Origin: Fusobacterium ulcerans ATCC 49185
Lineage (GTDB): Bacteria; Fusobacteriota; Fusobacteriia; Fusobacteriales; Fusobacteriaceae
Reading direction: 5' to 3'
DNA: 64,000 nucleotides
Assembly: GCF_900683735.1 (NCBI RefSeq)
Contig: NZ_LR215979.1
Location: 3,775,420-3,839,419, forward strand
In this document: in pieces, positions 25,793 to 35,510 of the stretch
Numbering within the stretch: position 1 is the first letter of the stretch
Layout of the letters: every line of letters starts with the position of its first letter
Notes under the pieces: generated by a model
What the model saw: only the letters and a program-made list of their open reading frames with translations
Databases searched by the model: none
Told to the model about the DNA's origin: nothing
Program-made: the position numbers and the translations under genes

Positions 25793-26998
25793 CTAAAGTC
25801 CAAATTCTATAGCAGCTGATTCTACAGCTCTGTTTATTAAATTTCTGTCTATACTGCATGATATACTTATTTCAGAAGTAGTTACTTGATAGAACTCTAC
25901 TCCAGCACTGCTCAATGCTGAAAAAAATCTTCCTGCAATTTCAGAATTATTTATCATTCCAATTCCTACCACTGATATCATTCCTAGATTATCCTGATAT
26001 TCTATCTCAATTTCTGGATATCTGCTTCTTATCTGTTTCACTACCTGATCCAGCAGATATTTTTCTCCTAAAGTACAGCTGAATGATATATCTGTCTTTC
26101 TGTCTCTGCTTATATTTTGAGTAATCATATTTATATTCAGTCCGCAATTATTTATTGTTGAAAATATCTCTGCTATCTTCTCTGCTGAATAATCTATATT
26201 TGAGATTGTTGTTACAATTATTTCATTTGCTATACTAAGTCCAGTTACTAATTTTTCTTCTAAAGCACTATCTTTTTCCATGATATATGTTCCTCCTGTT
26301 TCGCTTAAACTTCTTCCCACAAAAATTGGTATATTAAACTTTTTTCCTAATTCCACTGCTCTTGTTTCCATTACTCCTGCACCAAGGTGCGCCATCTCCA
26401 TCATCTCCTCATATGAAATCTTATCCAGTAATTTTGCATCTTTATATCTTCTAGGGTCTACACTGTATATCCCTTCCACATCTGTATATATTTTGCATTC
26501 ACATCCTAAAGCAGCTGCCAGAGCCACTGCACTTGTGTCTGATCCCCCTCTTCCCAGAGTTGTTATATCTCCATCTTCATTAACTCCCTGAAATCCAGTT
26601 ACTATGACTACTTTCCCATCTTTCAGGTGACTCTCTATTCTCTCTACATCTATACTTTTTATCTTACTCTTTGTATGTATCCCCATAGTTTTTACATTTG
26701 CTTGAGAACCTGTAAGTGATACTGCCTTTTCTCCTTCAGCATTCAATGCTATAGCTAGAAGCGTCACTGTTTGTTGTTCCCCAGTTGACAAGAGAGAATC
26801 AAGCTCTCTCTGATCAGGATTTGAAGAAATTTCATTAGCCATCTTTATTAAAGCATCTGTTGTCTTTCCCATTGCTGAAGCAACAACAACGATTTCATCA
26901 TACTTTTCCTTCTTCAACTTACTGATATACCCAGAAATCGCTTTTATCTTTTCTATTGTTGCTACACTTGAACCACCATACTTTAATACTACTCTCAT
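25793..26998 (-). CDS. lysC: Aspartate kinase, monofunctional
   Basis: A 401-residue aspartokinase: N-terminal KYGGSSVA, then GRGGSDTSA, and two C-terminal ACT-type regulatory parts (TTISNIDYSAEKIAEIF, ISVVGIGMINNSEIAGRFF). It phosphorylates aspartate, the entry to the lysine and diaminopimelate pathway; the ACT parts are where end-product inhibition acts in homologues. It is the first gene of the minus-strand operon and has an AGGAG site. I saw no lysine riboswitch in the 345 bp upstream. Confidence 0.95.
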   Translation of the reverse strand: MRVVLKYGGSSVATIEKIKAISGYISKLKKEKYDEIVVVASAMGKTTDALIKMANEISSNPDQRELDSLLSTGEQQTVTLLAIALNAEGEKAVSLTGSQANVKTMGIHTKSKIKSIDVERIESHLKDGKVVIVTGFQGVNEDGDITTLGRGGSDTSAVALAAALGCECKIYTDVEGIYSVDPRRYKDAKLLDKISYEEMMEMAHLGAGVMETRAVELGKKFNIPIFVGRSLSETGGTYIMEKDSALEEKLVTGLSIANEIIVTTISNIDYSAEKIAEIFSTINNCGLNINMITQNISRDRKTDISFSCTLGEKYLLDQVVKQIRSRYPEIEIEYQDNLGMISVVGIGMINNSEIAGRFFSALSSAGVEFYQVTTSEISISCSIDRNLINRAVESAAIEFGL

Positions 26999-27343
26999 AA
27001 AAAATCTCCTTTTAAAGTATTTTTGTTAACTTTATTTAATTTTATATTAAAATAAAAGATAAATATAGCAATCAAATTTAAATAAATAATATTCATTAAA
27101 AATTCTAAATTATTAATAAAATATTAGATTTATTAAATAAAAATTATTCATATAAATAGAATTTCAACTTTGTATCTGTATAATCATTATTTAAATATAG
27201 ATGATAATTTCATAAAAATATATTCGTAATAATAAAAAAAGTATATAAAATATTATAAAAATTATTTTAATTTTATATATTGAAAATTTTATGTAAATAT
27301 GTTATATAATAAATACTTATATAACTGATTTTAGGAGGATAGT
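26999..27343. promoter_or_regulatory. Divergent AT-rich intergenic region
   Basis: These 345 bp hold no gene. A good plus-strand promoter is TTGAAA (27280-27285), 17 bp, TATATAAT (27303-27310), for the lipoprotein gene. The minus-strand side upstream of lysC is too AT-rich to choose a promoter with confidence. No riboswitch or attenuator fold was recognised. Confidence 0.5.
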
Positions 27344-27697
27344 ATGAAAAAAAGTTTTATAATTTTAGGAATGATATTAGTTATTGTAGGATGTGGAAAA
27401 GAGGTTGAAAAAAAAGAAGAAAAAATTAAAATCGAACAGAATATTCCAGCAAATGAAAAAGAATTAGTAACTTTTAAAAGAGAAGATAATAAAGAAATAG
27501 TAACTTTAGAATCTTCAAACTATTTTGAAACAGGAATATTGACAATTGGAAATAAGAAAATAGAAATGGTAGAAGCTGTAAGTGGTTCAGGAGTTAGACT
27601 TGTTTCAAAAAATAACGAGATAGAAGTACATTTTAAAGGAAAAGAAGGTATTTTGTCACTAGATGGAAAAGATATTAATTTAACTGTAGAAGAATAA
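27344..27697 (+). CDS. Small lipoprotein of unknown function
   Basis: A 117-residue protein with a lipoprotein signal (MKKSFIILGMILVIVGC), a charged linker (KEVEKKEEKIKIE) and a short C-terminal beta-rich part (residues 40-117, FKREDNKEIVTLESSNYF to ILSLDGKDINLTVEE). It is likely anchored to a membrane facing the periplasm. The GGAGG site and promoter support the start. It stands alone between lysC and the NhaC-type gene; no domain is recognised. Confidence 0.7.
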   Translation: MKKSFIILGMILVIVGCGKEVEKKEEKIKIEQNIPANEKELVTFKREDNKEIVTLESSNYFETGILTIGNKKIEMVEAVSGSGVRLVSKNNEIEVHFKGKEGILSLDGKDINLTVEE

Positions 27698-27833
27698 AAA
27701 ATATAAAATACCATAATATATTTGTTGGTTATCAGTAAAAATTAGAAAATAAATAGAAGCATTTGGGGTGCCAACTGAACCACAGTATTAAAAACAGTAT
27801 GACATTAAACCTTCATTGATATACATATGATAC

Positions 27834-27861
27834 AATGGGGTGAAATTAATTTCACCCCATT
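27834..27861. terminator. Bidirectional terminator
   Basis: AATGGGGTGAAAT and ATTTCACCCCATT form a perfect 13-bp palindrome with a 2-bp centre, flanked by T-rich DNA. It lies between the lipoprotein gene and the convergent NhaC-type gene. Confidence 0.8.
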
Positions 27862-27876
27862 TATACATATTGATAT

Positions 27877-29220
27877 TTAATTAGCTTTTACTTTATTTTT
27901 ATCTAATCTAGCAATAATTTTTTCATTGATAGAGAAGAATATAAATATAGCTGTGAATATAAATAACAGAAGTTGATACCATAATAAAGGAATCACATCT
28001 AGTGGAGAAACTTTACCAGCTGTAAATCCTAGAAGAATAAGCATTTGAGCTCCATAAGGGATAAGTCCCTGGAATATACAAGAGAAGATATCCAATATAG
28101 CAGCACTTTCTCTAAGATCAACATTATATTTTTGACATATTCTTTTAGCAATAGAACCATTTATAATTATAGCAACAGTATTATTAGCAACTGCCATATC
28201 TGTTACTGCAACTAATAGGCCAACACCAATTTTAGCACTTTTCTTGCCAACTATTATTTTTTGTATCTGTTCAATCAGCCATTGGATACCGCCAGCCTTT
28301 GTAGACATAGCAGCCAGACCTCCAGTTAGCAATGAAAGAAGGAATATTTCATTCATACCTAGAAAACCACTGTATATTTCATTTGTTAAAGAAAGTAAAG
28401 TAAAATCTCCATGAGCCAATCCAATTATTCCTGAAAGGAATATACCACTAGTAAGAACAACAAAAACATTTAGTCCTGTAATAGCTAAAATAAGGACTAC
28501 AAGATATGGAAGTACTTTCAAGAAATTATATGTAAGAACTTCTATGTGAGGAATATGATCTGGCTTTCCAAATATTAAGAGAAGAATAATTGTAATAATA
28601 GCAGCTGGAGCAGCTATATATAAGTTAACTCTAAATTTATCTCTCATTTCTACACCTTGAGTTTTTGTAGCTGCAATAGTTGTATCTGATATAACAGAAA
28701 GATTATCTCCAAACATAGCTCCACCCATAACAGCAGCTAAAATCAAAGGAAGTGGAACTCCACTTTTTTCAGCTAGTCCGACTGCAATAGGAGTGATAGA
28801 AACTATAGCTCCTACAGAAGTACCAGTAGCAGTAGATATAAAAGAAGCTATTATGAATAATCCTGCTGCAATATAATGAGCAGGGATATATGTAAGTCCC
28901 ATATTTACAGTAGCATCTACTCCACCCATGGCTTTAGATACACCTGCAAATGCTCCTGCAAGTAAATAAATTATACACATTGTAATTATATCTTGATGTC
29001 CACATCCTTCAAGAAAAGTATCAAATTTTTCTGTGATAGTTCCTTTAAATAATATGAAGGCAAAGATAATACCTACAAAAACAGCAACTGGTGAAGGTAA
29101 TTGATAGAATGCCATTGCTACACCCTTCATTTGAAGCACAATACCTGTTCCAAGATAGATGACAACAAATATTAGAAGGGGAATTAATCCTATAAAACTT
29201 GGTTTAGATTTGTTCTCCAT
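27877..29220 (-). CDS. NhaC-family carrier, candidate methionine transporter
   Basis: A 447-residue polytopic membrane protein of the NhaC superfamily, with about 11 to 12 helices and the typical ISTATGTSVGA, GGAMFGDNLS and VISDTTIAATKTQG segments. It lies 20 bp downstream of methionine gamma-lyase, so the two are co-transcribed. Some NhaC relatives (MetT, LysW) were proposed as amino-acid carriers. Import of methionine or export of a product by Na+ coupling would fit the partner gene; a plain Na+/H+ antiporter remains possible. Confidence 0.82.
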   Translation of the reverse strand: MENKSKPSFIGLIPLLIFVVIYLGTGIVLQMKGVAMAFYQLPSPVAVFVGIIFAFILFKGTITEKFDTFLEGCGHQDIITMCIIYLLAGAFAGVSKAMGGVDATVNMGLTYIPAHYIAAGLFIIASFISTATGTSVGAIVSITPIAVGLAEKSGVPLPLILAAVMGGAMFGDNLSVISDTTIAATKTQGVEMRDKFRVNLYIAAPAAIITIILLLIFGKPDHIPHIEVLTYNFLKVLPYLVVLILAITGLNVFVVLTSGIFLSGIIGLAHGDFTLLSLTNEIYSGFLGMNEIFLLSLLTGGLAAMSTKAGGIQWLIEQIQKIIVGKKSAKIGVGLLVAVTDMAVANNTVAIIINGSIAKRICQKYNVDLRESAAILDIFSCIFQGLIPYGAQMLILLGFTAGKVSPLDVIPLLWYQLLLFIFTAIFIFFSINEKIIARLDKNKVKAN

Positions 29221-29240
29221 ATAGACCTCCCATTATATCT

Positions 29241-30428
29241 CTATATTTTGCTGAGACCGTATTCCAAATCTGCAATAATGTCTTCAATATTTTCAAGACC
29301 AACAGATAATCTTACTAATCCATCAGTTATTCCAGCTTCCATTCTTTCTTCTTTAGTATAAGGAGAGTGAGTCATAGAAGCAGGATGTTGAATTAGAGTT
29401 TCAGTGTCTCCAAGAGATACAGCCAAAGAACATAGTTTTAAATTATTTAGAAGAATCTTTCCAGCTTCAAATCCACCTTTTAGTTCAAAAGACATGATTC
29501 CACCAAAAGCGTCCATTTGTTTTGCTGCAATTTCATGACCTGGATGAGATTTTAGTCCAGGGAAGTAAACTTCAGCAACTTTATTATGAGCTGCTAGGAA
29601 TTCAGCAACTTTCATAGCATTTTCACAATGTTTTTTCATTCTTACTTCAAGAGTTTTCATTCCTCTGATTATTAAATATGCTTCCATAGGTCCTAAAACT
29701 GATCCTGTCATATCTTTTATCCCAACTAATCTTATTTGATCAATTAAATCTTTTCTAGAAATAACAATACCTGCAATAACATCTCCATGTCCATTTAAAT
29801 ATTTTGTAGCTGAGTGAACAACTATATCAGCTCCTAATTCAATAGGTCTTTGGCAGTAAGGAGTAGAGAATGTATTATCAACAATAACTAGTGTATTTGG
29901 ATTAGTATGAGCTACCTCAGCTATTGCTTTTATATCAACTATTTTCAAGTTAGGATTTGCTGGAGTTTCTAAATAAACAGCTCTAGTGTTAGGCTTCATA
30001 GCTTTTTTAACAGCTTCAGCATCTGCAGTATCAACAAAACTTACTTCAATTCCAAATCTTGATAATCCATGATTAAAGAATGCAAAAGTACATCCATAAA
30101 GTGTTTTGTCAGAGATAATATGATCTCCAGCTTTTAATATAGTCCACATAACAGAAGAAATAGCTCCCATACCAGAAGATGTAGCAACAGCTGCTTCTCC
30201 ATGCTCTAATTGTGCTATTTTATCTTCTAATACAGTAGTAGTAGGGTTTCCAAGTCTTGAATAGATGTATCCTGGTTCTTCTAATGCAAATCTTTTCCCA
30301 CCTTGTTCTGCTGAGTCAAATACGAAAGTAGAAGTTTGAAATATAGGTACAGCTAATGTACCATAAGGATTTTTACAGCTACCTCCATGAATACTTACAG
30401 TTCCAAATCCAGCTTTTTTGTTTTCCAT
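29241..30428 (-). CDS. megL: L-methionine gamma-lyase (PLP-dependent)
   Basis: A 395-residue Cys/Met-metabolism enzyme. The PLP lysine lies in SATKY (about K209), and the TLYGCTF segment carries the Tyr-x-Cys that marks true methionine gamma-lyases (Tyr114 and Cys116 of the Pseudomonas enzyme). It splits methionine to methanethiol, ammonia and 2-oxobutyrate, feeding energy metabolism and producing volatile sulfur. An AAGGAGG site precedes it. It is divergent from a MocR-type regulator and followed by an NhaC-type carrier. Confidence 0.93.
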   Translation of the reverse strand: MENKKAGFGTVSIHGGSCKNPYGTLAVPIFQTSTFVFDSAEQGGKRFALEEPGYIYSRLGNPTTTVLEDKIAQLEHGEAAVATSSGMGAISSVMWTILKAGDHIISDKTLYGCTFAFFNHGLSRFGIEVSFVDTADAEAVKKAMKPNTRAVYLETPANPNLKIVDIKAIAEVAHTNPNTLVIVDNTFSTPYCQRPIELGADIVVHSATKYLNGHGDVIAGIVISRKDLIDQIRLVGIKDMTGSVLGPMEAYLIIRGMKTLEVRMKKHCENAMKVAEFLAAHNKVAEVYFPGLKSHPGHEIAAKQMDAFGGIMSFELKGGFEAGKILLNNLKLCSLAVSLGDTETLIQHPASMTHSPYTKEERMEAGITDGLVRLSVGLENIEDIIADLEYGLSKI

Positions 30429-30504
30429 AATAATTCCTCCTTAAAAACGTTAAGTATATGTTTTAAATATATAATATAAGAATAAAACGCTTTGTTATAA
30501 TACG

Positions 30505-30566
30505 ATTTTATTATATAATATAAGAAAAATCAAACATTTGACTTCAAAAGTGTCTTATGACACTTT
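30505..30566. promoter_or_regulatory. megL promoter and palindromic operator for the MocR regulator
   Basis: On the minus strand, TTGATT (30533-30528) is 17 bp from TAAAAT (30510-30505). Just beyond, AAAGTGTC (30547-30554) and GACACTTT (30559-30566) form an 8-bp inverted repeat with TTAT between. The repeat overlaps a plus-strand TTGACT (30538-30543) region and is a plausible site for the divergently encoded regulator. Confidence 0.55.
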
Positions 30567-30613
30567 GAATAAAATACTTTTAGAATACCTCAAAATGGGA
30601 GGAAAATATTATT

Positions 30614-32053
30614 ATGAATGAGAAAATAATTAGGAATATAGGAACTAATTTTTATACTCAACTGTATGAATTATTAAAAGCTGAAATAATTACAAAAAAA
30701 ATGAAACCTGATTCAAAATTTTATTCTGTAAGACAGACAGTTATCAAGTTTGATGTGAATATCAATACAGTTTTAAGGGTTTACAGAATGCTTGAAGAAA
30801 ATGGATATATATACTCAATAAAAGGAAAGGGATGCTTTGTAAAAGAGCATTCAGATTTTACTATTAGTGATAAAGTCATTCCTATTATGGAAAGCTTCAG
30901 ATATGGACAACAGAATGAACTTCCTGAAATAATTTTTTCCAATGGAACTCCATCAAAAGATTTCTTTCCAGTAGAAGTGTATCAGAAACTTTCTGAAAAA
31001 GCAATAAGAGATTGTGGAAAGGAGCTGTTTGGGTATCAAAATGTACAGGGATTAACTAGTTTAAGGGATGCTTTGGCTGATTATCTTGAAAAAGATGATA
31101 TTTTTGTAGAGAGAGAAGATATAATTATAACATCTGGAACACAACAGTCTTTAGATATAGTGGTTAAAGCTTTTGGATGTCATCCTGTAAAAACAATAGT
31201 TATATCCAATCCTACCTATCCAAATGCAATAAATTTTTTAGGTGATGTATGTAACATCAAGACAATGGATATTGAAAATGATGGATGGGATATGGAAAAA
31301 TTTGAAGAGATGATAAAAAAAGAAAAGATACATATGGTTTATGTAATATCCAATTTTCAAAATCCAACAGGAATAGTATGGTCAGATGAGAAGAAAAAAA
31401 GACTTATTCAACTAGCAGAAGAATATGATTTTTATATAATAGAGGATGATTGTTTTTGCGAATTTTATTATGATGATAATAAAGTATATTCAATAAAAAG
31501 TATGGATAAAAGTGGAGAGGAAAGAGTTATATACATAAGAACATATTCAAAGATGTTTATGCCTGGAATAGCTTTAGCTTTTATGATTCCTCCAAGAAAA
31601 TTTATGGAGAAGTTTGTGTTGATAAAATATGGACTTGATCCCAATACACCAGGATTAAATCAGAAAATATTAGAATATTTTATAACAGAAGGTCATCTTG
31701 ACAGGCATTTAGAAGAATCTAAAAAAATACTGGCAGCTAAATTTCAAAAAATGCTTTCTTTACTTTTAAAAATACCACATATAAAAATATTGAATATACC
31801 AAGAGGTGGTTTTTTTATTTGGGTAGAGCTGGCGGACTATATTGATGGAGAAAAATTTTATTATAAATGTAAATTGAGAGGACTTTCTATATTACCAGGA
31901 AGTATATTTTATTATAATAAAAGAAATTCCTGTAAGATAAGAATAAGTTTTTTATCTACAACTATGGAAGAGATTGAAACAGGGATAAAAATAATGGAAA
32001 ATGTTCTCATAAATTGTGAAGGAGCAAAGAAGATTACAGGAAAAAAAGTATAA
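30614..32053 (+). CDS. MocR/PdxR-type GntR-aminotransferase regulator
   Basis: A 479-residue protein. Residues 12-78 form a GntR winged helix (DSKFYSVRQTVIKFDVNINTV), followed by a fold-type I aminotransferase domain with an FQNPTG motif and a PLP-binding lysine in RTYSKMFMPG (about K313). MocR proteins use PLP or its adducts as ligand to regulate genes of amino acid or vitamin B6 metabolism. Its divergent position beside megL suggests that it controls the lyase and carrier genes. It has a GGAGG site. Confidence 0.9.
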   Translation: MNEKIIRNIGTNFYTQLYELLKAEIITKKMKPDSKFYSVRQTVIKFDVNINTVLRVYRMLEENGYIYSIKGKGCFVKEHSDFTISDKVIPIMESFRYGQQNELPEIIFSNGTPSKDFFPVEVYQKLSEKAIRDCGKELFGYQNVQGLTSLRDALADYLEKDDIFVEREDIIITSGTQQSLDIVVKAFGCHPVKTIVISNPTYPNAINFLGDVCNIKTMDIENDGWDMEKFEEMIKKEKIHMVYVISNFQNPTGIVWSDEKKKRLIQLAEEYDFYIIEDDCFCEFYYDDNKVYSIKSMDKSGEERVIYIRTYSKMFMPGIALAFMIPPRKFMEKFVLIKYGLDPNTPGLNQKILEYFITEGHLDRHLEESKKILAAKFQKMLSLLLKIPHIKILNIPRGGFFIWVELADYIDGEKFYYKCKLRGLSILPGSIFYYNKRNSCKIRISFLSTTMEEIETGIKIMENVLINCEGAKKITGKKV

Positions 32054-32063
32054 AAATAAAGAG

Positions 32064-32112
32064 AAAATCTCTTCTGATAATATCTTTTATAAAATCAGAA
32101 GAGATTTTTATT
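32064..32112. terminator. Bidirectional terminator between the regulator and opu genes
   Basis: A stem of about 15 bp (AAAATCTCTTCTGAT with ATCAGAAGAGATTTT) encloses a loop rich in A and T. T-runs on both sides fit termination of the two convergent units. Confidence 0.8.
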
Positions 32113-33690
32113 TTAAGGAATAAGATTATTTTTTAATAAAAATTCATGAGCTACATCTTTAGGATCTTTTCCTTCAACATCTACCATATAATTCATAGCT
32201 CGCATATCCTCATCACTAATTAAACCATCTAATTTTGAAAACAAAAGTTTTAATTCAGGATATTTTTTAAAAAGATCAATTTTCATTAAATTTACAGCAT
32301 AGAAAGGAGGAAAAAATCCGAGATCATCCTTTAAAGGAACTAATGATAATTTTTTCAAAAGAGCATCAGTAGAAAAAGCATCAATAACATCTACTTCATC
32401 ATTAGCAATTGCCTGATATCTAACTGTTGCACCAAGATTTTTCACTTCTTTAAAATTTATTCCTAATTTTTTTTCCATGCCTAACAACCCATCTTCTCGT
32501 TGAATAAATTCAGAAGTGCAACCTAAAGTCAATATATTTGAAATATTTACAAGATCAGAAAGATTTTTTAATTTATATTTTCTAGCAGTGTTTTCAGTTG
32601 TACTCATCACATAAGTATTATTAAATCCAATAGGTTTTGAAATAAGAACATTAAAATTTTTCAAAAGACCATCATATGCTGTTTGGTATACTGTTTCTGG
32701 ATCAGAAACAATAGGTTTTTTAAGAAAGTTAGCTAAAATAGTTCCAGTATATTCTACAAAAATATCAATTTCATCATTTTTAAGTGCAGCAAAAGCAAAA
32801 TCGGCTCCATTTAGATTAAATCTTTTGATGACTTTTATATCAGTATTTTTTTCTATCAATTCACTATAAATATATCCTAAAGTAAATACTTCAGTAAAAT
32901 TAGTTGTTCCTATTGTTATTATTCTTTCATCTTTTTCAAAATATTTATTTAAATTTATACTTAGAGGAATAAAAAATATAATAAAAGAGATAGAACAAAT
33001 AATAATTTTTTTTATGAACAATTGATGTTTAGTAAGTTTGTTTATTTCTTCGACTGGTTTTAGACCTTCTGGAGTTATTATCGCTTCAAGATTAGCTAAT
33101 ATATAATCTATTAAAAGAGCTAAGATAGAAGCTGGAATAGCACCTAAAAGAACCATATTTATATTTAAGCCTATTAGTCCCATATTGATAAACCATCCCA
33201 AGCCCCCAGCTCCAGCAAATGCTGCTATAGTCATAGTTCCAACAGCTGCAACAGCAGATATCCTTATTCCAGCCATGATAAATGAGGCTGCTATTGGGAG
33301 TTCTATCTTAAATAATATCTCTAATGAAGATAGACCAATTCCATAAGCAGATTCTAATGTTTTTGAATCAATGCTTTTTAAACCTGTATATGTATTTTTT
33401 ATGATTGGAAGTAAAGCATAAATGATAACCATTAAAATAGCTGGTTTTTCTCCAATACCAACAAACGGAACAGAAAAAGCTAAGAGAGCAATACAAGGAA
33501 TAGATTGTAATAAATTGGCTATTCCAATGATTATGCTAGCTAAAAGTTTATTTTTAGTTATAATTATACCAAGTGGTATACCTATAAGTAAAGAAATCAA
33601 TACAGACATTGTTGTCATAGATATATGTTCTAAAAGTCTTTCAATAACATCTGCTCTCCTAATCATAAACAAGTTAAAGAAATCATTCAT
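32113..33690 (-). CDS. Osmoprotectant ABC transporter permease fused to its binding domain
   Basis: A 525-residue fusion. Residues 1-210 are a BPD_transp_1 permease with about six helices. A membrane segment near 228-246 follows, then an OpuAC/ProX-like solute-binding domain (about 255-525; IGTTNFTEVFTLGYIYSELI). Such fusions carry both the channel and the external receptor for glycine betaine, choline, carnitine or related solutes. The 5' end overlaps the ATPase gene by 4 bp. The solute specificity is not visible from the sequence. Confidence 0.92.
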   Translation of the reverse strand: MNDFFNLFMIRRADVIERLLEHISMTTMSVLISLLIGIPLGIIITKNKLLASIIIGIANLLQSIPCIALLAFSVPFVGIGEKPAILMVIIYALLPIIKNTYTGLKSIDSKTLESAYGIGLSSLEILFKIELPIAASFIMAGIRISAVAAVGTMTIAAFAGAGGLGWFINMGLIGLNINMVLLGAIPASILALLIDYILANLEAIITPEGLKPVEEINKLTKHQLFIKKIIICSISFIIFFIPLSINLNKYFEKDERIITIGTTNFTEVFTLGYIYSELIEKNTDIKVIKRFNLNGADFAFAALKNDEIDIFVEYTGTILANFLKKPIVSDPETVYQTAYDGLLKNFNVLISKPIGFNNTYVMSTTENTARKYKLKNLSDLVNISNILTLGCTSEFIQREDGLLGMEKKLGINFKEVKNLGATVRYQAIANDEVDVIDAFSTDALLKKLSLVPLKDDLGFFPPFYAVNLMKIDLFKKYPELKLLFSKLDGLISDEDMRAMNYMVDVEGKDPKDVAHEFLLKNNLIP

Positions 33691-34838
33691 ATTGTTTCGC
33701 CTCTCTCTACTATATCATTTTTTTCATTAATCTTTGTATATTGTTTACTTAAAGTAGCTAAAAGAATGCTTTTAGTAAGAAAACCAGTTAGAACATTTTC
33801 ATGATTAATAACAGGAATAACTCCAGAGATATCATAGTCAATAGTATTCAATATTTTATGAAGGCTTGTATTCTCATAAACAGATACATAATCTTGAGAA
33901 ATATACTGTTCTAATGGAATACTATAGTCATTGAAATTTAAAATATCTTTAAGATAGATTATTCCTATAAGTTTATTTTCATCTGTAACTAAAATGCTAT
34001 CAACAGTATTATGCTTCATTATTTGTACAGCCTGGAAAGTAGTTCGTTCTTTAGAAATTTTAAATGGATTTTTTTTCATAATATCTATTGCTTTAATAAA
34101 TTCTGGATTACTCCATAGTTTATTTTTTCCAATAAAATCTTCTACATAGGAATTGACAGGATTTTTTAAAATATATTCAGGAGTATCACATTGTACTATT
34201 TTTCCATTTTGAATTATACAGATTCTGTCAGCTAGTTTTATGGCTTCATCCATATCATGGGTTACAAAAATTATTGTTTTTTTTTCATTTTTTTGTAATT
34301 TATATATTTCATCCTGAAGTTCAGCTCTGGTAACTGGGTCAAGAGCTGAAAAAGGTTCATCCATAAGAATAATATCAGGATCGTTGGCAAAGGCTCTTGC
34401 AACTCCGACCCTTTGTTTTTGTCCACCACTAAGTTGGATAGGATAGGAGTCTCTAAAAGTAATAGGATCAAGATTGACCATTCTTAATAAGTTATCAATA
34501 TGCCTATTTAATTTTTCTTTTTCTAAGTTTTTATTATCCAATATAATTGAAATATTTTCTGCAACAGTCAAATGAGGAAAGAGACCTCCTTCTTGGACAA
34601 CATATCCTATTTTTTTTCTTAGAGCAGTATTTTTTATATTAGATATAGAAATACCATCTATTAAAATAAAACCATCATTTATTGTTTGTAATTTGTTGAT
34701 AGTTTTTAAAAGAGTTGTTTTTCCACAACCACTTGATCCAATTAATATGAAAAACTCACCAGATTTAATTTTTAAATTTATATCTATAAGTACAGGTTTA
34801 TTTTTATAAGACTTATATACATTTTTAAATTCTATCAT
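33687..34838 (-). CDS. Osmoprotectant ABC ATPase with tandem CBS domains
   Basis: A 383-residue ATPase, OpuCA/OpuAA-like. Walker A GSSGCGKTT (34-42), signature LSGGQKQRVG, Walker B IILMDEP. The C-terminal half (about 250-375) carries two CBS motifs (VDSILVTDENKLIGIIYLKD and DISGVIPVINHENVLTGFLT). In Firmicute OpuCA proteins the CBS pair binds c-di-AMP and shuts osmolyte import down; the same is possible here, given the nearby c-di-AMP riboswitch, but unproven. It is the first gene of its operon. Confidence 0.92.
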   Translation of the reverse strand: MIEFKNVYKSYKNKPVLIDINLKIKSGEFFILIGSSGCGKTTLLKTINKLQTINDGFILIDGISISNIKNTALRKKIGYVVQEGGLFPHLTVAENISIILDNKNLEKEKLNRHIDNLLRMVNLDPITFRDSYPIQLSGGQKQRVGVARAFANDPDIILMDEPFSALDPVTRAELQDEIYKLQKNEKKTIIFVTHDMDEAIKLADRICIIQNGKIVQCDTPEYILKNPVNSYVEDFIGKNKLWSNPEFIKAIDIMKKNPFKISKERTTFQAVQIMKHNTVDSILVTDENKLIGIIYLKDILNFNDYSIPLEQYISQDYVSVYENTSLHKILNTIDYDISGVIPVINHENVLTGFLTKSILLATLSKQYTKINEKNDIVERGETI

Positions 34839-34871
34839 TAATACCTTCCTTAATAAAAAATGTTAAAGTAT

Positions 34872-34910
34872 AATCTATGATAATAACTTTAAAAATTATT
34901 ATCATAGATT
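34872..34910. terminator. Hairpin between the kdp and opu operons
   Basis: AATCTATGATAAT and ATTATCATAGATT are perfect inverted repeats with about 13 bp between. There is no strong T-run, so it may be a weak terminator for kdpFABC, an mRNA processing site or an operator for the opu genes. Confidence 0.5.
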
Positions 34911-34923
34911 AATAAGGTTTAGA

Positions 34924-35493
34924 CTATTTTGTTAATTCATTTAAAGCTAAGTTTAATTCTAAAACATTAACCATATTATTATTTATATTATTTTTTATTA
35001 ATTCTATGATTTTTTCCTCAGAAATATTATTAGCTTTAGCAATTCTTTTAGTTTGTATCATTGCACCTTGAATTGATATGTTAGGATCTACTCCTGAACC
35101 AGAAGCTGTTACCATATCAACAGGAATTTCTTTCGTTTTTAATTCTGGATTATCATTTAAAAGTTTTTCAATTCTATTTTTTAAATTTTCAGAATATGCA
35201 GGATTACTTACTGCTAAGTTTGAACCTCCAGAAGCAGGTAGTGTTTCAGCTTCTTCTTTAGAGTTATATGTATTATAGTTGTAAGCTGATGGTCTTCCAT
35301 GAAAATATTTTTCACTTGTAAAAAGCTGACCTATATATTTACTTCCTATGGCTTGTCCATTTTTATAAATAATACTTCCATTTGCACTATCTTTAAAGAA
35401 TGTTTGAGCAAAGACATTTATTATAACAGTATAAACAGCAGCAATTATAAATAGAACAATAGTAACATGAATACCTTTTTTTATTAAGTTCAT
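34924..35493 (-). CDS. kdpC: K+-transporting ATPase subunit C
   Basis: A 189-residue subunit with one N-terminal membrane segment (about 8-30) and an external domain with YNTYNSKEEAETLPASGGSNLAVSNP and the AKANNISEEKIIELI segment. KdpC stabilises the KdpA-KdpB complex. It is the last gene of kdpFABC, 17 bp from kdpB. Length matches the family (about 190). Confidence 0.95.
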   Translation of the reverse strand: MNLIKKGIHVTIVLFIIAAVYTVIINVFAQTFFKDSANGSIIYKNGQAIGSKYIGQLFTSEKYFHGRPSAYNYNTYNSKEEAETLPASGGSNLAVSNPAYSENLKNRIEKLLNDNPELKTKEIPVDMVTASGSGVDPNISIQGAMIQTKRIAKANNISEEKIIELIKNNINNNMVNVLELNLALNELTK

Positions 35494-35510
35494 TTTATTT
35501 CCTCCTATAA

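Noticed and set aside
26999..27343. Possible lysine riboswitch ahead of lysC
   Set aside because: The leader is almost pure A/T without the conserved L-box helices.
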